Assembly (NCBI GenBank): GCA_019321725.1
Contig: CM033113.1
Location: 4,836,001 to 4,900,000, forward strand
Source of the DNA: Paulownia fortunei
Taxonomy: Eukaryota > Streptophyta > Magnoliopsida > Lamiales > Paulowniaceae
DNA length: 64,000 bases
Direction: 5' to 3'
In this document: in pieces, positions 30,724 to 42,684 of the stretch
How positions within the stretch are numbered: the first letter of the stretch is position 1
Layout: every line of letters begins with the position of its first letter
Notes under the pieces: model-generated
The model's input: only the letters and a program-made list of their open reading frames with translations
Database searches by the model: none
Told to the model about the DNA's origin: nothing
Program-made: the position numbers and the translations under genes

Positions 30724-33700
30724 TTAGTGAGTTGGTACAAGGAACCTGGGAAGTCCTATTTTATGGCCATGGATTTCAACATCCTCTTCGACCTGTTTCC
30801 TGAAGTCCCCAAAGCTAAAACTTCTATAGACACCAGGTTCAACGCCACTCTGTATAACTGTGTCATGAGATGGGCAAAAGAAGTAAGCAGTGGAGAACCT
30901 TTCGTTTAGCGCATTGGCCACAACCCGGTGTTCCACACTTTTGTACAGGTTATTGCTCCAAGCCTGCGTTCATGAAGTCGTATAATCAAGAAACCGATTA
31001 GTACTAATCATCCAACATGGAAATATGTATTTTTTCTTTTTTCTTTTTATACTTACACACACATCTACTCACACATACTTGATTCAACCATGACCTCTTG
31101 AATTTTACCAAATGTTACTAAATGACAATCTCATTTAAAATTTTAAATAATAAAGATGGTAAAAAATTATTTACTACTCCATTTAATATCTTTGGCGGAG
31201 TCCGTACCCCTCCTTAAATTTATGAGGCCAAGTACAGTTATTATAATATGCCAGTAGTGAAACTCGTAGGAGTTAATTCAAGTCTTTTCACTTGCTTTGA
31301 TAGCATATTTAATCGTGACCATGTTGTGTAAAAAAGCAAGGCTCTATTAGGTATTATTCGAAGTACTTTGAGAAAAATATTTTTAGGAAATGTATGGAGA
31401 ATGTTTTAAAATGAGAGAATGTTGGATTTTATTTTAAGGAAATATTTTTTTATGTCTTTTCATGTAATTGTTTTATTTGATTAACTGTATCACACAATTT
31501 AATTTTATTATATATATATATATTAAGACGAAGATGAAGGATATATATATTTATAAATGTAATAATTGAAAATTATGAATATATGCAAATTTTTTTGATA
31601 AAATGATTGAAATATGTATAAAGATATAAATACATGTGGTAATTAAAATATATATTTATGTATAGTAAAATTGAATTCTTTTTAAATATTTTGAGAGAAG
31701 AGAAAGATGTGTTTTGGGAGTTAAATATTTTGTTTTATTTAGGGAAAAATTCATTATGTGGGAGTGAAAACAATCCTCCAAAATAGCATCAATTATAATA
31801 TAAGGTTTTGGAGAAGAGATAAGGAATTAATACATATGTGGATGTATATATATTACTTGAAAAATGTACCTGAAACAAATCTCCAATGTTGATAATCAGT
31901 GCCTCAGGATTAGGTTTAACCGCAATCCACTTCCCATCTTTCACTAATTGCAATCCTCCAATATTGTCTTGGTGCAATACTGTAAGGAAGTCGCTGTCAG
32001 TATGGGGCATTATCCCCAACATCTGAGGGTACCTTGGACACGGCGGATACCTGTTCAATCGAAGGTAGCAAGTGCTGGGCAGACATGTTTCTTTGAAAAA
32101 ACCCGTCTTATGATCCATTCCCTCAGCTAATATGTCTGCTAACATTTGTGCTAGTTCAGACACCGTTGTCGCAAATTGCTCCATCGTTGAGCTAAATTTA
32201 TCAAAACAGGAAAACAAGATTAGAGTTATGAAAATATTGACTGAAAACTCAAAAGAAAAACTTGAGGGTAAATTTTCTGAGGATCTGTTGAACATGCACG
32301 CAGGGGCATGTAGGCACAGCAGTTATAAGTACTACAGCTACAGCTGTCTCCGAATTAGGCACAAGAAGAACGATGCCCTTTTGGCATGTCTCGTTCTTTC
32401 AGACAGTTTTAAATAGAAATGTACACGAACAACTCAATACATGAAGTACCATGTACAAAGATTCCTATCACTTCCTAAAATTTGTGAACCAAAGCTGGCT
32501 ACTTCATGCCCCCCATAGGATTCAGAAGTAACTATGTACCACATAACATCAAAAACATCTAACAGAACGCTTTTAATGAAAGAGTATTCTAAAGGACGTG
32601 GATGAAACTATAAACATCCAAAAATTTTAAGGTTGCGTCTAACTTGAATTTGACTAAAGGAGTCGTAGCTAAGTATCTTAAATGATTACAATGTTAGGTG
32701 GTTTTTCAAATCTATAATAATGATTTAAATATAAGTCGATGATTGCAAGTAACTCAAAATTATCCAGATAAGTGTAGATAAATTTGTTGTTATAAATTTA
32801 AAATTTTTACCCTCTTAAAGTTTGATTCCAATCTCCAGAATTAAAATTCTAGTTCTAATGGTCCTCGACTCCTCCATGTCAATGACAAAAGTAGAAGTTA
32901 GAGTTAAAAATTGGAGTTCATTAGTCAAAATGCTACTGTTCAACTATTGATGCTAGGGTATGTTTTGTAAGGATATTATTTCTGTGGCCTACATATGTTT
33001 TTACTCTAACATGCATGGTCCTTGATGTGGTGCTAAATAGGAACTCTGCCTTAAATCATTTCTAAATATATGTTCTTGTTCTTATGGTGTTGCCGATTCT
33101 ATTAATAAATGCCAAAACCATCATTTCTGCAAGTGATTATTCTGGAAAACCTGGATTTGTTATAAGTTGAGTGGTATACCTGAAACAGCATATTATAGAA
33201 CTTAGGCGTGTGCTTTGTTAATTAACATGGAGTACTTTGTTTTCTGGTAGTTCTTATCAAAATTAACAACCAAGACAATTTAATTAATAAAGCTTATTGA
33301 ATAAATAATTAATCACCTGAGGCTGTTGTGGCCACCCGAACCCAATATATCACTCAACGATACATGAAAGGCTTCTGACCAGGATAGCTGCTGCAGGCAA
33401 GTGGCTGAAGGTGTCCCCCATCGATAACTTCCAGCTGAGAAGTTCAAATCTTTGTAGGTTTTCTTCTCTTGAAACGGCTTCTTGAACAGCTTCACTTGTT
33501 CCGCTCTCATTATCTCCAATATGTCGCGGGAAATTCCGTGGTTTATAACCTGGAAGAAACCCCATTCTTGCGAAGCTCGAGCAATCAGTTTCTTGCATGC
33601 CTGCCTCTCGAAATCTCCAAGGTCTAACTGGTTTAGATCAATTAACGGCAGCTCGCGTTCCTCCACAACTGGAAGCTCCGGGAAATTCTTTTGCAGTGTG

Positions 33701-33765
33701 TCGGGCGAGTTGTTGAAGAGATTCTTGTAAGTTGTCTCGAATGGTGGATCGGGTGATTCTCCCAT
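30724..33765 (-). CDS. Gibberellin 2-oxidase-like 2-oxoglutarate/Fe(II) dioxygenase (GA2ox7/8 clade)
   Basis: Soluble enzyme expected to inactivate gibberellins by 2-beta-hydroxylation. Exons 33765-33317, 32191-31870 and 30963-30724; 1011 nt, 336 residues, the usual length for this family. The N-terminal DIOX_N domain has LPLIDLNQL and WGFFQVINHGIS. The block SAGSYRWGTPSATC followed by LSWSEAFHVSL is typical of the C20-GA 2-oxidase (GA2ox7/8) group. Iron ligands: His212 and Asp214 (HTDSDF) and His269 (VEHRV). The 2-oxoglutarate site RxS is Arg279/Ser281 (RFS). No lesion seen. The ATG at 33765 (MGESPDPPFE) lines up with family starts, but the frame is open upstream to an acceptor at 33774/33775, and two further in-frame exons exist (next entry). 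Substrate class (C20 or C19 GA) is inferred from clade motifs only. Confidence 0.9.
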
Positions 33766-34844
33766 GCTTACAGGCTGAAACAAGAAGTGTCAACCATATT
33801 ATGTTTCCCGCTTAATTTTTGCTTTCATAGAAAATCGTTAACCTTGTAGACTAAGTTTTAGCCTAATCAGTACTCTCAAGGGACTAGAAATGGTAGTCCT
33901 TGAGAGGTGGAATGATCAGGGTGAACAAAACATGTAAAACTTAGCCAAATAGAGATATCAGATATGGGAACGGACACGTTGGAGAAACTAAGCCTAGGAA
34001 GAAAGTTTAGTTGATTTCATGACGCCACGGATGGTTGAAAATATTACAGGGAGAAGATGATAAAAAGCATGTTTTGCCTATGTTTCTTGTTTTGTCTTCG
34101 ATGAAAACGTTGTATTATCTCTCTCCATTTACAAGCCTTTGATGAATTTGAAGACAAGGTCGTGCCTGTCCTTTATAGCGTGTGTGTGTGTGTGGGGTGG
34201 CGGGGTGATATTGAGATGGGCACCGCGTTAAATCTGTTTGAGGGATTTTAAAGCCAGAAGTTTTGGATAGACAACAGAAACCTTTTCATCAGGACCCGTC
34301 AACCTGTGTAACTTAATTGCACAACAAACCAATGTCAAAGAATTAAATCAATGAGGAACAAAAATTCAATTGGGTGCTCATATTTGATTTTCAACCGAGT
34401 AAATCTTGTTATTGGGGGGGTGGGGATGGAGTTAATATAAGAGAGGCCACACACCCTATGATGGAGTTCACACAGAGTTGCGTCTAAGCCAAGAAGAATT
34501 ACAAACAATAATAAGACAGTCTTTGGCAATCTTATATTGTTGTCATGGTTCCAGACACTTTGCACTTGGCCAAATACAGAAAAGAAATTAAAATCCAGTG
34601 ATACATGCAAGCTTCACATGTAGCATGACCGCAGAGAAACATGTTAACGGGTACTGTGCCTGCTTACTGCAATCTAACACCACATGATTTTACTCATACA
34701 TTCTTTTGGAAGGCAAAATATTTCTTTTCAATGTATGCCACTTTTGTACTTAATTATATCTGGCTCTATACATGAATAATGTAGTGAACTCCAGACTATT
34801 AATGGAATATATACTAGGTTTTCTCTGTTAAAAACTTTGCTTAC

Positions 34845-37406
34845 TTGGTTCAGATGCTCTGACTTGTTAACAGACACCACCATCTCAGTATCCTCGGAGG
34901 ATTTTGTCTTGGGCTCTTGCAGCAAGCTTTGTTCCTGCATTTTGTAGTGCAAGTTTGATGAAAAAACGTGGCAACCATAAGTCAATTTTGGCAACTAACT
35001 GAAGTGGTCTTCATCAGTATGTGGAAAACATAGATGACAAACTTTTCTCCAGATTCTTGGAAAACTTAAACATGGACAGATGCTGTCCAATTATATCAGC
35101 TTTAACCATATGCTTGTCATATGCAACGACATGAGATCAAGTCGCCATGGCGATACACATCATAGAGGACTTATATAAGTAAACAAGTATGTCCATAATG
35201 AATGTACGTGTGTGTGCACGCGCACATGGAGGTATATATCTATTGTGTACATATGTATATTCCATATTGTGTGCAAAAAGAAGAAAAGGAATGTCCTTGT
35301 GAGATAGAGAGGGATGGAGAGGTTGTGCAATGCGTGTAGCATTGGTGGCCATAGAGAATGGAGGGGGGGGGAGGGGGGGCGGGGAGATTTTTATAGAGGA
35401 AAAAGAATCATCAATTTTCATAAGCATTGAATTTTTAGGGAACCCAAAAAATAAAAATAAAAATGAAGAAAGAAAGAATAGGGTAAAGGATTGAGAGTCT
35501 GTGTTTATGAGAGGAACACGCGGCTCCTAATTAAATCACTAATTAATAGAACAGAAATAATCCTTTTTCCATAATTTGCAATGCTCTAGAAGTAGCTAGC
35601 TAGGGGTGTGACACAACTTTGGGTTCGTAGGTAGATTGATGGATTAGATGGTACATTTGGACATTGTGGTTTGTTTCTTTTGGAATCACACCCTATTTTT
35701 AAAATTTTCTAGTTATTTGGATTTAGATTTTATGAAATAAAGTTATTGGAAGACTCGTTGACTCACCTATGTGTATGAAATCTATCTTAGCTTAAGTTAA
35801 TCATATTTAGTGCATTCTCTATATGATTGGGTTAGAATATCTCCAAAAATCCAACTTCAATAATTTTTTTCTTTTAAATAACGAGGTAAAAATGATATTT
35901 AAAATGTTGAAATGATTGATACTGTCAAGGTGGTGAAGATGATTTGAAAATCAAGTGAATTAACTAAGGATATGTTATTATAATCAATAGAAAGATTGAA
36001 TAAAGTTTTTACCTTATTGAGATACATGTAAATCTGAATTTTAGAAGAAAAGAATCTGACACTTGAATGGTTAGGAAGTAGTTCATCAATAGGTCTAGGG
36101 TTATCTATGGACAAGATGAAGAGGAAAATTAGCAAACATTGACAAGATATTCAAGTTTGAAATATAAGAAGATAAGATGTCATTTTCATAATAAAAAGTA
36201 TATCAAAAACTAATCTTGAAAATTGGTTATCTAAGAGTAGGGCCCCCTTGATCTGAATATTGGTGCAAATTTCAGGTATATTTATTTTTTAAATACAAGT
36301 TTCATTGCTCTCTATTATTATTATTATATATATATATTACTTTAATATTACATAGACAATTATTTTATCCAATTTTTTGGCTTCCCCCCAATCAAACCAC
36401 ACAATGCACAATAAAAACTATATTTGTCATGTCAATATGCCATCAAGTCCCTAGTACTGGAGCACTGAAGATATCTTCATTAATCCATTGGTTCAAAGTT
36501 GTCCCACAATATCCCTATGCACCAGCTCTTTGAGTTTCGTTTGGTTGTGGCTCTTCCAAGTATTACCCGGTTCCACTATCTAATTCCCTGATTGGTGATC
36601 GAGCTAATCAAGAAAGAGGGGCATATGATAAATACTACTGGACCCGAATGTAGTAACGGGCATTAGCATCTCAATCCATGTGGGCATTCCCGTGCACGGA
36701 CATTTGTCGTCATTAAAAAAATTAACGAATACAAATTTTTTAATTATTTTATAAAAAATATTATATTTATATGTGAAAATTATCAGAAGAAATTATGTAA
36801 TCTAGTAATCTTATATATATACTTAAAAAATAGAACAAAACAACTTATTATAGTGTAGTCTTATTAAAATAAAAATAAAATTCAGAAATATAAATTGCCT
36901 ATATTAATAAAAAAAATTGAGAATTTTTATCACGTTACTATTTATAAACTATATGATTCCAATGTTTTATATAAATATTATATTTTATTTGATTTATTTT
37001 AAAAAAAAAATAGAAATTCTTTTTTTACTACGATGTCAATCCATGTCGGCATTCCCGTGCGCAGACACGTGGGCTATATGTAGGAAAATAGTCCTGGTCA
37101 CATGCATAGCCCCCAACTCCCACGTGACTTAATGCACAAAATCGAAAAGTTAAAAGAGGACGAAGAGACTTTAAGGACATGCATGTGCTTAGCCTACAGG
37201 TATCAGTCCTGTCCCCCTGAGGACGAGACTTCAAGATCAAACTCTGTCGTTTTTGTATTTATCAGAAATTCTCATAGTTTATGTGTATCCATGACATAAA
37301 TTAATGCTTGTGACTAATAAACATGGAGGGGGTGATAAGAAATGATATAAGAATTGACAGTGCATGGATTAATAAAGTTTAGTACCTGGGCAGAGAGCAA
37401 ACTCAT
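34845..37406 (-). CDS. Candidate upstream exons giving the GA2ox-like gene an N-terminal extension
   Basis: Minus-strand exon 37406-37386 encodes MSLLSAQ and ends at a GT donor. Exon 34934-34845 (exactly 90 nt) begins after TGCAG, encodes EQSLLQEPKTKSSEDTEMVV and ten more residues, and ends at GTAAGC. The next exon would begin at 33774 after TTTCAG with PVS and then the canonical Met. All junctions are phase 0 and no stop intervenes, which would add 40 polar residues (376 in total). A TATA box sits about 110 bp before the first ATG. Alternatively these exons belong to the 5' UTR of a long transcript, with translation starting at the canonical Met, or the match is chance. The introns would be about 2.45 kb and 1.07 kb. 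Confidence 0.5.
35366..35394 (+). other. G-run cluster (possible G-quadruplex)
   Basis: Runs of eight, seven and four G separated by single bases, within the candidate first intron of the GA2ox-like gene; C-rich on its sense strand. Confidence 0.4.
36671..37067. repeat. Imperfect 32-bp direct repeats bracketing about 330 bp of AT-rich DNA
   Basis: 36671-36702 and 37036-37067 share TCAATCCATGT-GGCATTCCCGTGC with a few mismatches. The DNA between is very AT-rich. It may be an insertion between the halves of a duplicated site, or an old local duplication. Confidence 0.6.
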
Positions 37407-37511
37407 CTTCTTGCCTGAACAATGGAATATTGGAAAATGCTAAAACCTTAAACAAATTAGGAAGCAGGTGAAGCCAAATGGAGTGGGACTGTGGAGGGGG
37501 GAGGGGGCTGG

Positions 37512-37518
37512 TTATATA
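37512..37518 (-). promoter_or_regulatory. TATA box for the minus-strand transcript starting near 37485
   Basis: TATATAA on the minus strand, followed at the expected distance by C/T-rich leader-like sequence and an ATG in good context (AAGATGAG) at 37406. Confidence 0.5.
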
Positions 37519-37739
37519 GGAAATAAGGCATGAAGATGCAATTAATGTTGATTTCCTTTCTAATTGAAACATAATCCGATAATAGGATTGCATGTAAAGA
37601 AGAAGGGTTCAAGATATTAATTTTGTATATTTTTCAATTATTTTATGGTAATCTGACTATCTGTAATCATCTAATCATCATTGCCAAATCTCAAGATAAT
37701 CTCCATGACTTATTTGCCAGCCACTAGGTAGCTTAATTA

Positions 37740-39240
37740 ATTTTTTTCATTTATTTAAATTTTTCGCAAAAAGAGTTATAAGTTGTCAAACTAAAATGTT
37801 TGATTTTAAAAAAAATAATAAAAAAATTTTAACTTATTTTTAAGATGAAAAATCTATATGAATTAAGTCAAACACACTCTTAGTTGATACTTAGGTAACG
37901 ATATAATTTTGATAACTAATACAAAAAAATTACTTAGTGGCTCGAGAATATTGAGCAAATTATACAATAAAAATAATTTCAATCCTACATTGTGGCATTT
38001 CAATGGTATTTATTTTGAATTCTTAAATCGGAGCCCTAGTAAAAACTTAAGGGAACCCTATTAAAAACTTAAGGTTTAATTTTATTTTACCACTCTCTAT
38101 TATTGATAAGTATCATTTTACTTTCAGTACTTTTAATTATTTTATTTTACTTTTTTGTATTCTCATTATATTTTACTTTATCCTTTTTGTACTCTTTTTA
38201 TCTTATTTTACCATTATGTACTCTTGAAAAAATAATTAAATTGTTATTACCTATTACTTATAGTAACATTATTTTAAAATATTTTAATTTTAATACACTT
38301 GTATTTAAATACTAATATTTTTTTAATTTAATTAATTAATACTTAATATTATATTTATTTCAAATTTTATTGTACTTATTTTAATGATTATTCTTTTATT
38401 AACATAGTTCCTATTAAGTTTTATATCCTAAGATTTTTTTCTTATCTAATACATTTTACTTATAAATTTACTACTCGTTATAAATATAAAAAATGTATGA
38501 TATATTTCCAAATCATATTTTGTTAAATAAGTAAAATATAAGTAATAATTTTTTATTATTAATGAAATTATTGAAATTTCATTGAAACAATGTTAAATAC
38601 AAAAAAATTATTTTTATGTTTACTTTAATATTATTAAATAAGTTATAAATAGTCAAATTATCCTAATTGATAAATACTAATGAATACTTTTCTAAATTTA
38701 AAAACATAGTCATGTTAGAAATTAATTTTATTATTATTACTTAATTATAATGGCTATGTTTGAATTTAACATAATTTATATGAATTTATGATAATTCTAT
38801 TAATAAAAAAAATATTACTAATATTTTATGCATTTAATTAATTTTTTTTTCTAAATTTATAGTCAGTGGGAAATTTATAAGTAAAATTGTATTAAATTAT
38901 AAAAAATTATCCTTCTATATACTAATTTAATAAAAACTATGTTATATTATAAAATATCTATTAAAATTTAAATATAATAAAATTTTAAATAAATTTAATA
39001 TTAAGTATTAATTAATCAAGTTAAAAATTTATTAGAACATAAATACAAATATATTAATATAAACCTATTTTAAAGTAATTTCACTAAAAATAATAGGTAA
39101 TGGTGATTTTGTTATTTTTTTAAAGAGTAAAAAAGGAGTAAAATAAGATAATAAAAATATAATAAAATAAAATGAGACAAAACAAAAAAATTAAAAAGAT
39201 ATTTAATAAAAAAATATAAAAAAAAAGTGAGATTAATCCA
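37740..39240. other. Extremely AT-rich block
   Basis: About 1.5 kb of nearly pure A/T with many short ORFs of low-complexity composition. No gene. It could be decayed transposon sequence or a matrix-attachment-like region; nothing in the sequence decides this. Confidence 0.5.
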
Positions 39241-40119
39241 ACAATTAACGTATAGCCCAAACTCCTCTTCTTTTTGTTTTTAGCTCAATCTCTCTCTTCT
39301 GTCACTCTCAGGAGACTTTTGAAATCAGGAACATTATCTAAAAATATTGGGCCCAGATTAAACATCGTAAGCATGTGGTATCTCCGCAGAGATAGTACGT
39401 TTAGTTTTAATAATGGGCCAACAATATAGTTGGCCGACGTACGTACAATTCTCCGTGTACAAAACTGATATGTAGAACCCACCAATTCGATACCATACAA
39501 TTACGAGAAATTGGCACTTGGACACACAGACTTAAATCATGTCTAGTGCCCAATGTTATGTCCAAGGTGTTCACTCACTCCGTGTTTGAACTACCAAATG
39601 ACAAACACGTCTTCATAAAATTATTTAGCACTTGATTCTATCGGAAATGTAATTTTCACTGGTGTTTGTATTTTTTAATTTGATTTTTTAAGTAAAAATT
39701 TATAAAAAAACAACCACGGACGGTAAAATTATTTATCATATAGGTGATTTTGAAGAAAGTATTCTTTTAAAATTAATTTTTCAAACTATCTAGATAATTA
39801 GAATAATATATATTTCTCAATTGTTTTTCAATCAATTTGAGAGTCTAGAGCTTATATATATATAATGAGATATGATCCTTTGTTAATTTTTAATGACCCA
39901 ACATGGTTAACTCCAATGGACCTCTAGGGTCCATGTGGTACGCTCACTACCCAACATTAGATGACAAATTCCTTCGTAATACTACAAATACAAAGTTATT
40001 ACAATTTTTAGTATTTGCTTTCAAATTATTTATTTTTTGAATTTTGATTTAAGCGTCAAAATATTTTAGATTGAAATAATTTTGGCGCTTCTAACAACTT
40101 ATTGTGATGTTTTGTTATG
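39241..40119. other. Spacer
   Basis: No recognisable gene. Composition is moderate at 39240-39500 and AT-rich afterwards. Confidence 0.4.
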
Positions 40120-40480
40120 AAGCAAATACTAGTTTACTTAAAAATTTAATGGCTACAAGTTTTACCTTTTTAAGTTCGAAATAGTTGTGACAATCAAATA
40201 TTAATTCTACCTTCTTTTTTCATTTATGGTAAGTTTCGGGATCATTCTTGCCTTGAAATGATGAAATATTCATCTTAATACTATCTAAGTTATTGTCTTC
40301 TCAATTCCTAATTTCTCTTAACCGTCTGCCATATCTCCTATTGCCAATAATAGAATCACAATCATCTTCCTTAATAAAATCATCCCCACAATATTCTTTT
40401 TCTTCATCTCTCACCTCCCTAGGTTGAATTCTTCCCCCTCTACGCACATTAGGGTTGTGTTGTGGTTGCTTTCTTTGTGC
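40120..40480 (-). mobile_element. Decayed Ty3/gypsy retrotransposon gag fragment
   Basis: Minus-strand translation gives a polar Arg/Asp/Glu-rich stretch ending NRRYGRRLREIRN, then an in-frame stop, then SIKMNISSFQGKNDPET, another in-frame stop, and ELIFDCHNY with KKVKL shortly after. This order and the FQGKNDPE word are typical of plant Ty3/gypsy Gag. At least two in-frame stops and truncation after the KKVKL block show that it is dead. No pol domain or clear LTR pair was found nearby, although TGTAACACCCC at about 40550-40560 resembles an LTR edge. Confidence 0.7.
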
Positions 40481-41061
40481 TCCATCTCAGTTTTCAATAA
40501 TCTTTTCATGTCATCTATTAAGGCTTCTATGATAAACTTTAGATCAACTTGTAACACCCCACCACTAAATATAGATATTAATATAATAATAATTTTGACA
40601 AGGTAGAATTGTAAACCTCAGAAGTCTGTAAGAGCTCCAATAACCAGGTCAATAAGCATCAAACCCTCATGTATTACCATATTTACCTACAATGTATGAA
40701 AATTATTTTTTATCACTAGGTTCTTGATCTACCTATTATGCACCAGATAAAGTTCTAAATAATATCAATAATCACATAACTATAAACAAATTAACTCAGT
40801 TCAGGGCCATCTCCTGAAATCACTAGAGGTCCATCCCATATCTTCTACTATAATCCTCTTGAAGTAATACTCACGGCGCCCCAAAATATTATATAAACAC
40901 CCCTCGCATAACTTGATACACTAGTACTGGCCAATCAAAATATTTTTTTTCTAAAAATTATGTCTTAAATCACATCGTACATTCAATAACCTCAACTATA
41001 CTCATATATCATAAATGCACATATAAATACTTATAAATAATATGTTCAATATAAATGCAAA

Positions 41062-41396
41062 TCATCCGCCGTTCAGTTTTCCCTTTCTGTAAACTTGTCT
41101 GTCCTCATTATGACGTAGTTTTGTATCTATTTCGGATTTGTCTCTGCTTCTTTCAGAAACTCTATCCTTTTTATATGAATCTCTGGCTTGCCTCTTATCA
41201 GATCCATTATAAGAATCAACACTAAAAAGACCATCTTTTTTTCTGTTGCTGTGATGTCGTTTCTCATTTTTTCCTTCCATCACTCTCTTGCTGCTTTCAA
41301 TCTTGTCCTGTATACCCTTTGACTTGGCATCAGGATCCAGAGATTCTTCATATTTATCGTGGACTAATTTGTCATATAAATCGTAATGTCATATCA
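41062..41396 (-). pseudogene. Fragment of a highly charged (Arg/Lys/Asp/Glu/Ser-rich) protein gene
   Basis: The minus strand is open for 111 codons from just after a TGA at 41397-41399 to a stop at 41062. It contains YDKLVHDKYEESLDPDAKSK, DKIESSKRV, RHHSNRKKDG and KLRHNEDRQVYRKGKL. The composition resembles RNA-processing/RS-type factors. No ATG opens the frame before 41280 and the upstream edge is a microsatellite, so it looks like a copied or broken exon rather than a whole gene. The parent gene was not recognised. Confidence 0.4.

Positions 41397-41451
<55 letters not shown>
41397..41451. repeat. (AT)n-(GT)n compound microsatellite
   Basis: AT dinucleotides to about 41418, followed by about 16 GT units. 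Confidence 0.95.
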
Positions 41452-41452
<1 letters not shown>

Positions 41453-41760
41453 TTATGTGCATCTTATTAGAACACTTGTTATGTTCAACTACTAGCTTAA
41501 TCATTTATGATAATATTTACATGCTTTAAAGTACTGTTAACATTCGTCAAGTATTGATTGATGGGGAAAAATTATAAGTTCTATGCAACCGCCAAGGATC
41601 ATGCCCTAATCCAATGTTTTGTGCTGCATTAGTTTTCTAATTTTCAAGTTTCGAACGACGAACAAAAAAGAGAAAAGGTGGAATGTATTTAATTCTAGTT
41701 TACTCCACAGTATATTGCATTTTATGTAGTTTGAGTTCATAAATATTATTCTTTCACATA

Positions 41761-41925
41761 ATGCTCAAGGTCTTAATCTTGAAAATGTGATTGCCATTTT
41801 CTAATGTTAGTTTTAATGCTCAAGGTCTTAATCTTGAAAATGTCATTGTCATTTTCTAATGTTAGTTTTAATGCTCAAGGTCTTAATCTTGAAAATGTGA
41901 TTTTCATTTTGTAAAGTAAGTTTTA
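41761..41925. repeat. Three 55-bp tandem repeats
   Basis: Units start at 41761, 41816 and 41871 with ATGCTCAAGGTCTTAATCTT. Copies 1 and 2 are nearly identical; copy 3 has diverged in its second half. Confidence 0.95.
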
Positions 41926-42684
41926 ATGCTAATATTGTGTAAAGAACATAAAGTGTGAAAAGTGTTCGAATCGTGGTGGTGATGGATGATAATGAAGAAT
42001 TTCAGTGTTATTCTTTTCATGATGTTATATTTTATTTTATTTTGGATTTTAGGCCATTTATTGTGGATAAAACAACTTAAAAACTTCAAACTTTTAAGGT
42101 AATTACTCATCTTACCTCAAGTTTTGAGTTTCAAAACTCAGAACAATTAATTAAACATAATTTTAAAATTAATTTCTACTTGATCCACTGTTGTATGGTG
42201 TCAAATAATAATTTTTGATTCATTTACCTAGTCTAGCAGTCGAAATAGTTGTCGGATAGAGATGTTTTACTTATTTTTATTAAAAGAATATTTTATTTTA
42301 TTTTTTCATGTATATTCATATTTTTCTTCTGTGTAACTTTCCTATATGATTATAATATGCTAATTTAAAGATACACTTTGTTGAGCTTTGAGTTTGAACT
42401 GTAAATGAGAAATACAAATTAGTTGTTTGCTGCTAAATTCATATTATTTTCATATTATGGATGCTAATTGCAGAAATCGCGTATCAAAATTGTTATTAAA
42501 AGAGGAAAAAAAAAAGGAAAAAAGAAAGAGAAGGGGAAAAAGAGGAAAAGAAAAATAGAAACGCCAACTGTCTTAAGGAGGTCAAACAGTAATTTCACGT
42601 ACTCCGGTACCTCTCCCTCTGTTTTCGCCGATAGAAAGACGAAATCTCAAATTCCCAGTTCTAGTGGAGATCCTCCGGGTAAAT
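41926..42684. other. Upstream region and leader of the DNAJ50 gene
   Basis: AT-rich to about 42480, then a purine-rich tract (42490-42565) and a leader-like mixed sequence up to the ATG at 42685. A plus-strand frame across 42468-42782 is a product of the purine tract and overlaps the real exon in another frame. Confidence 0.5.

Noticed and set aside
35137..35427. 96-codon minus-strand ORF with a Pro run
   Set aside because: It is the complement of a G-run and AT-rich sequence inside the candidate GA2ox intron; no conserved motif.
37215..37240. CTGAGGA followed by GAGAC, reminiscent of a hammerhead ribozyme core
   Set aside because: The required GAAA after stem II is missing and no stem I/III pairing was found.
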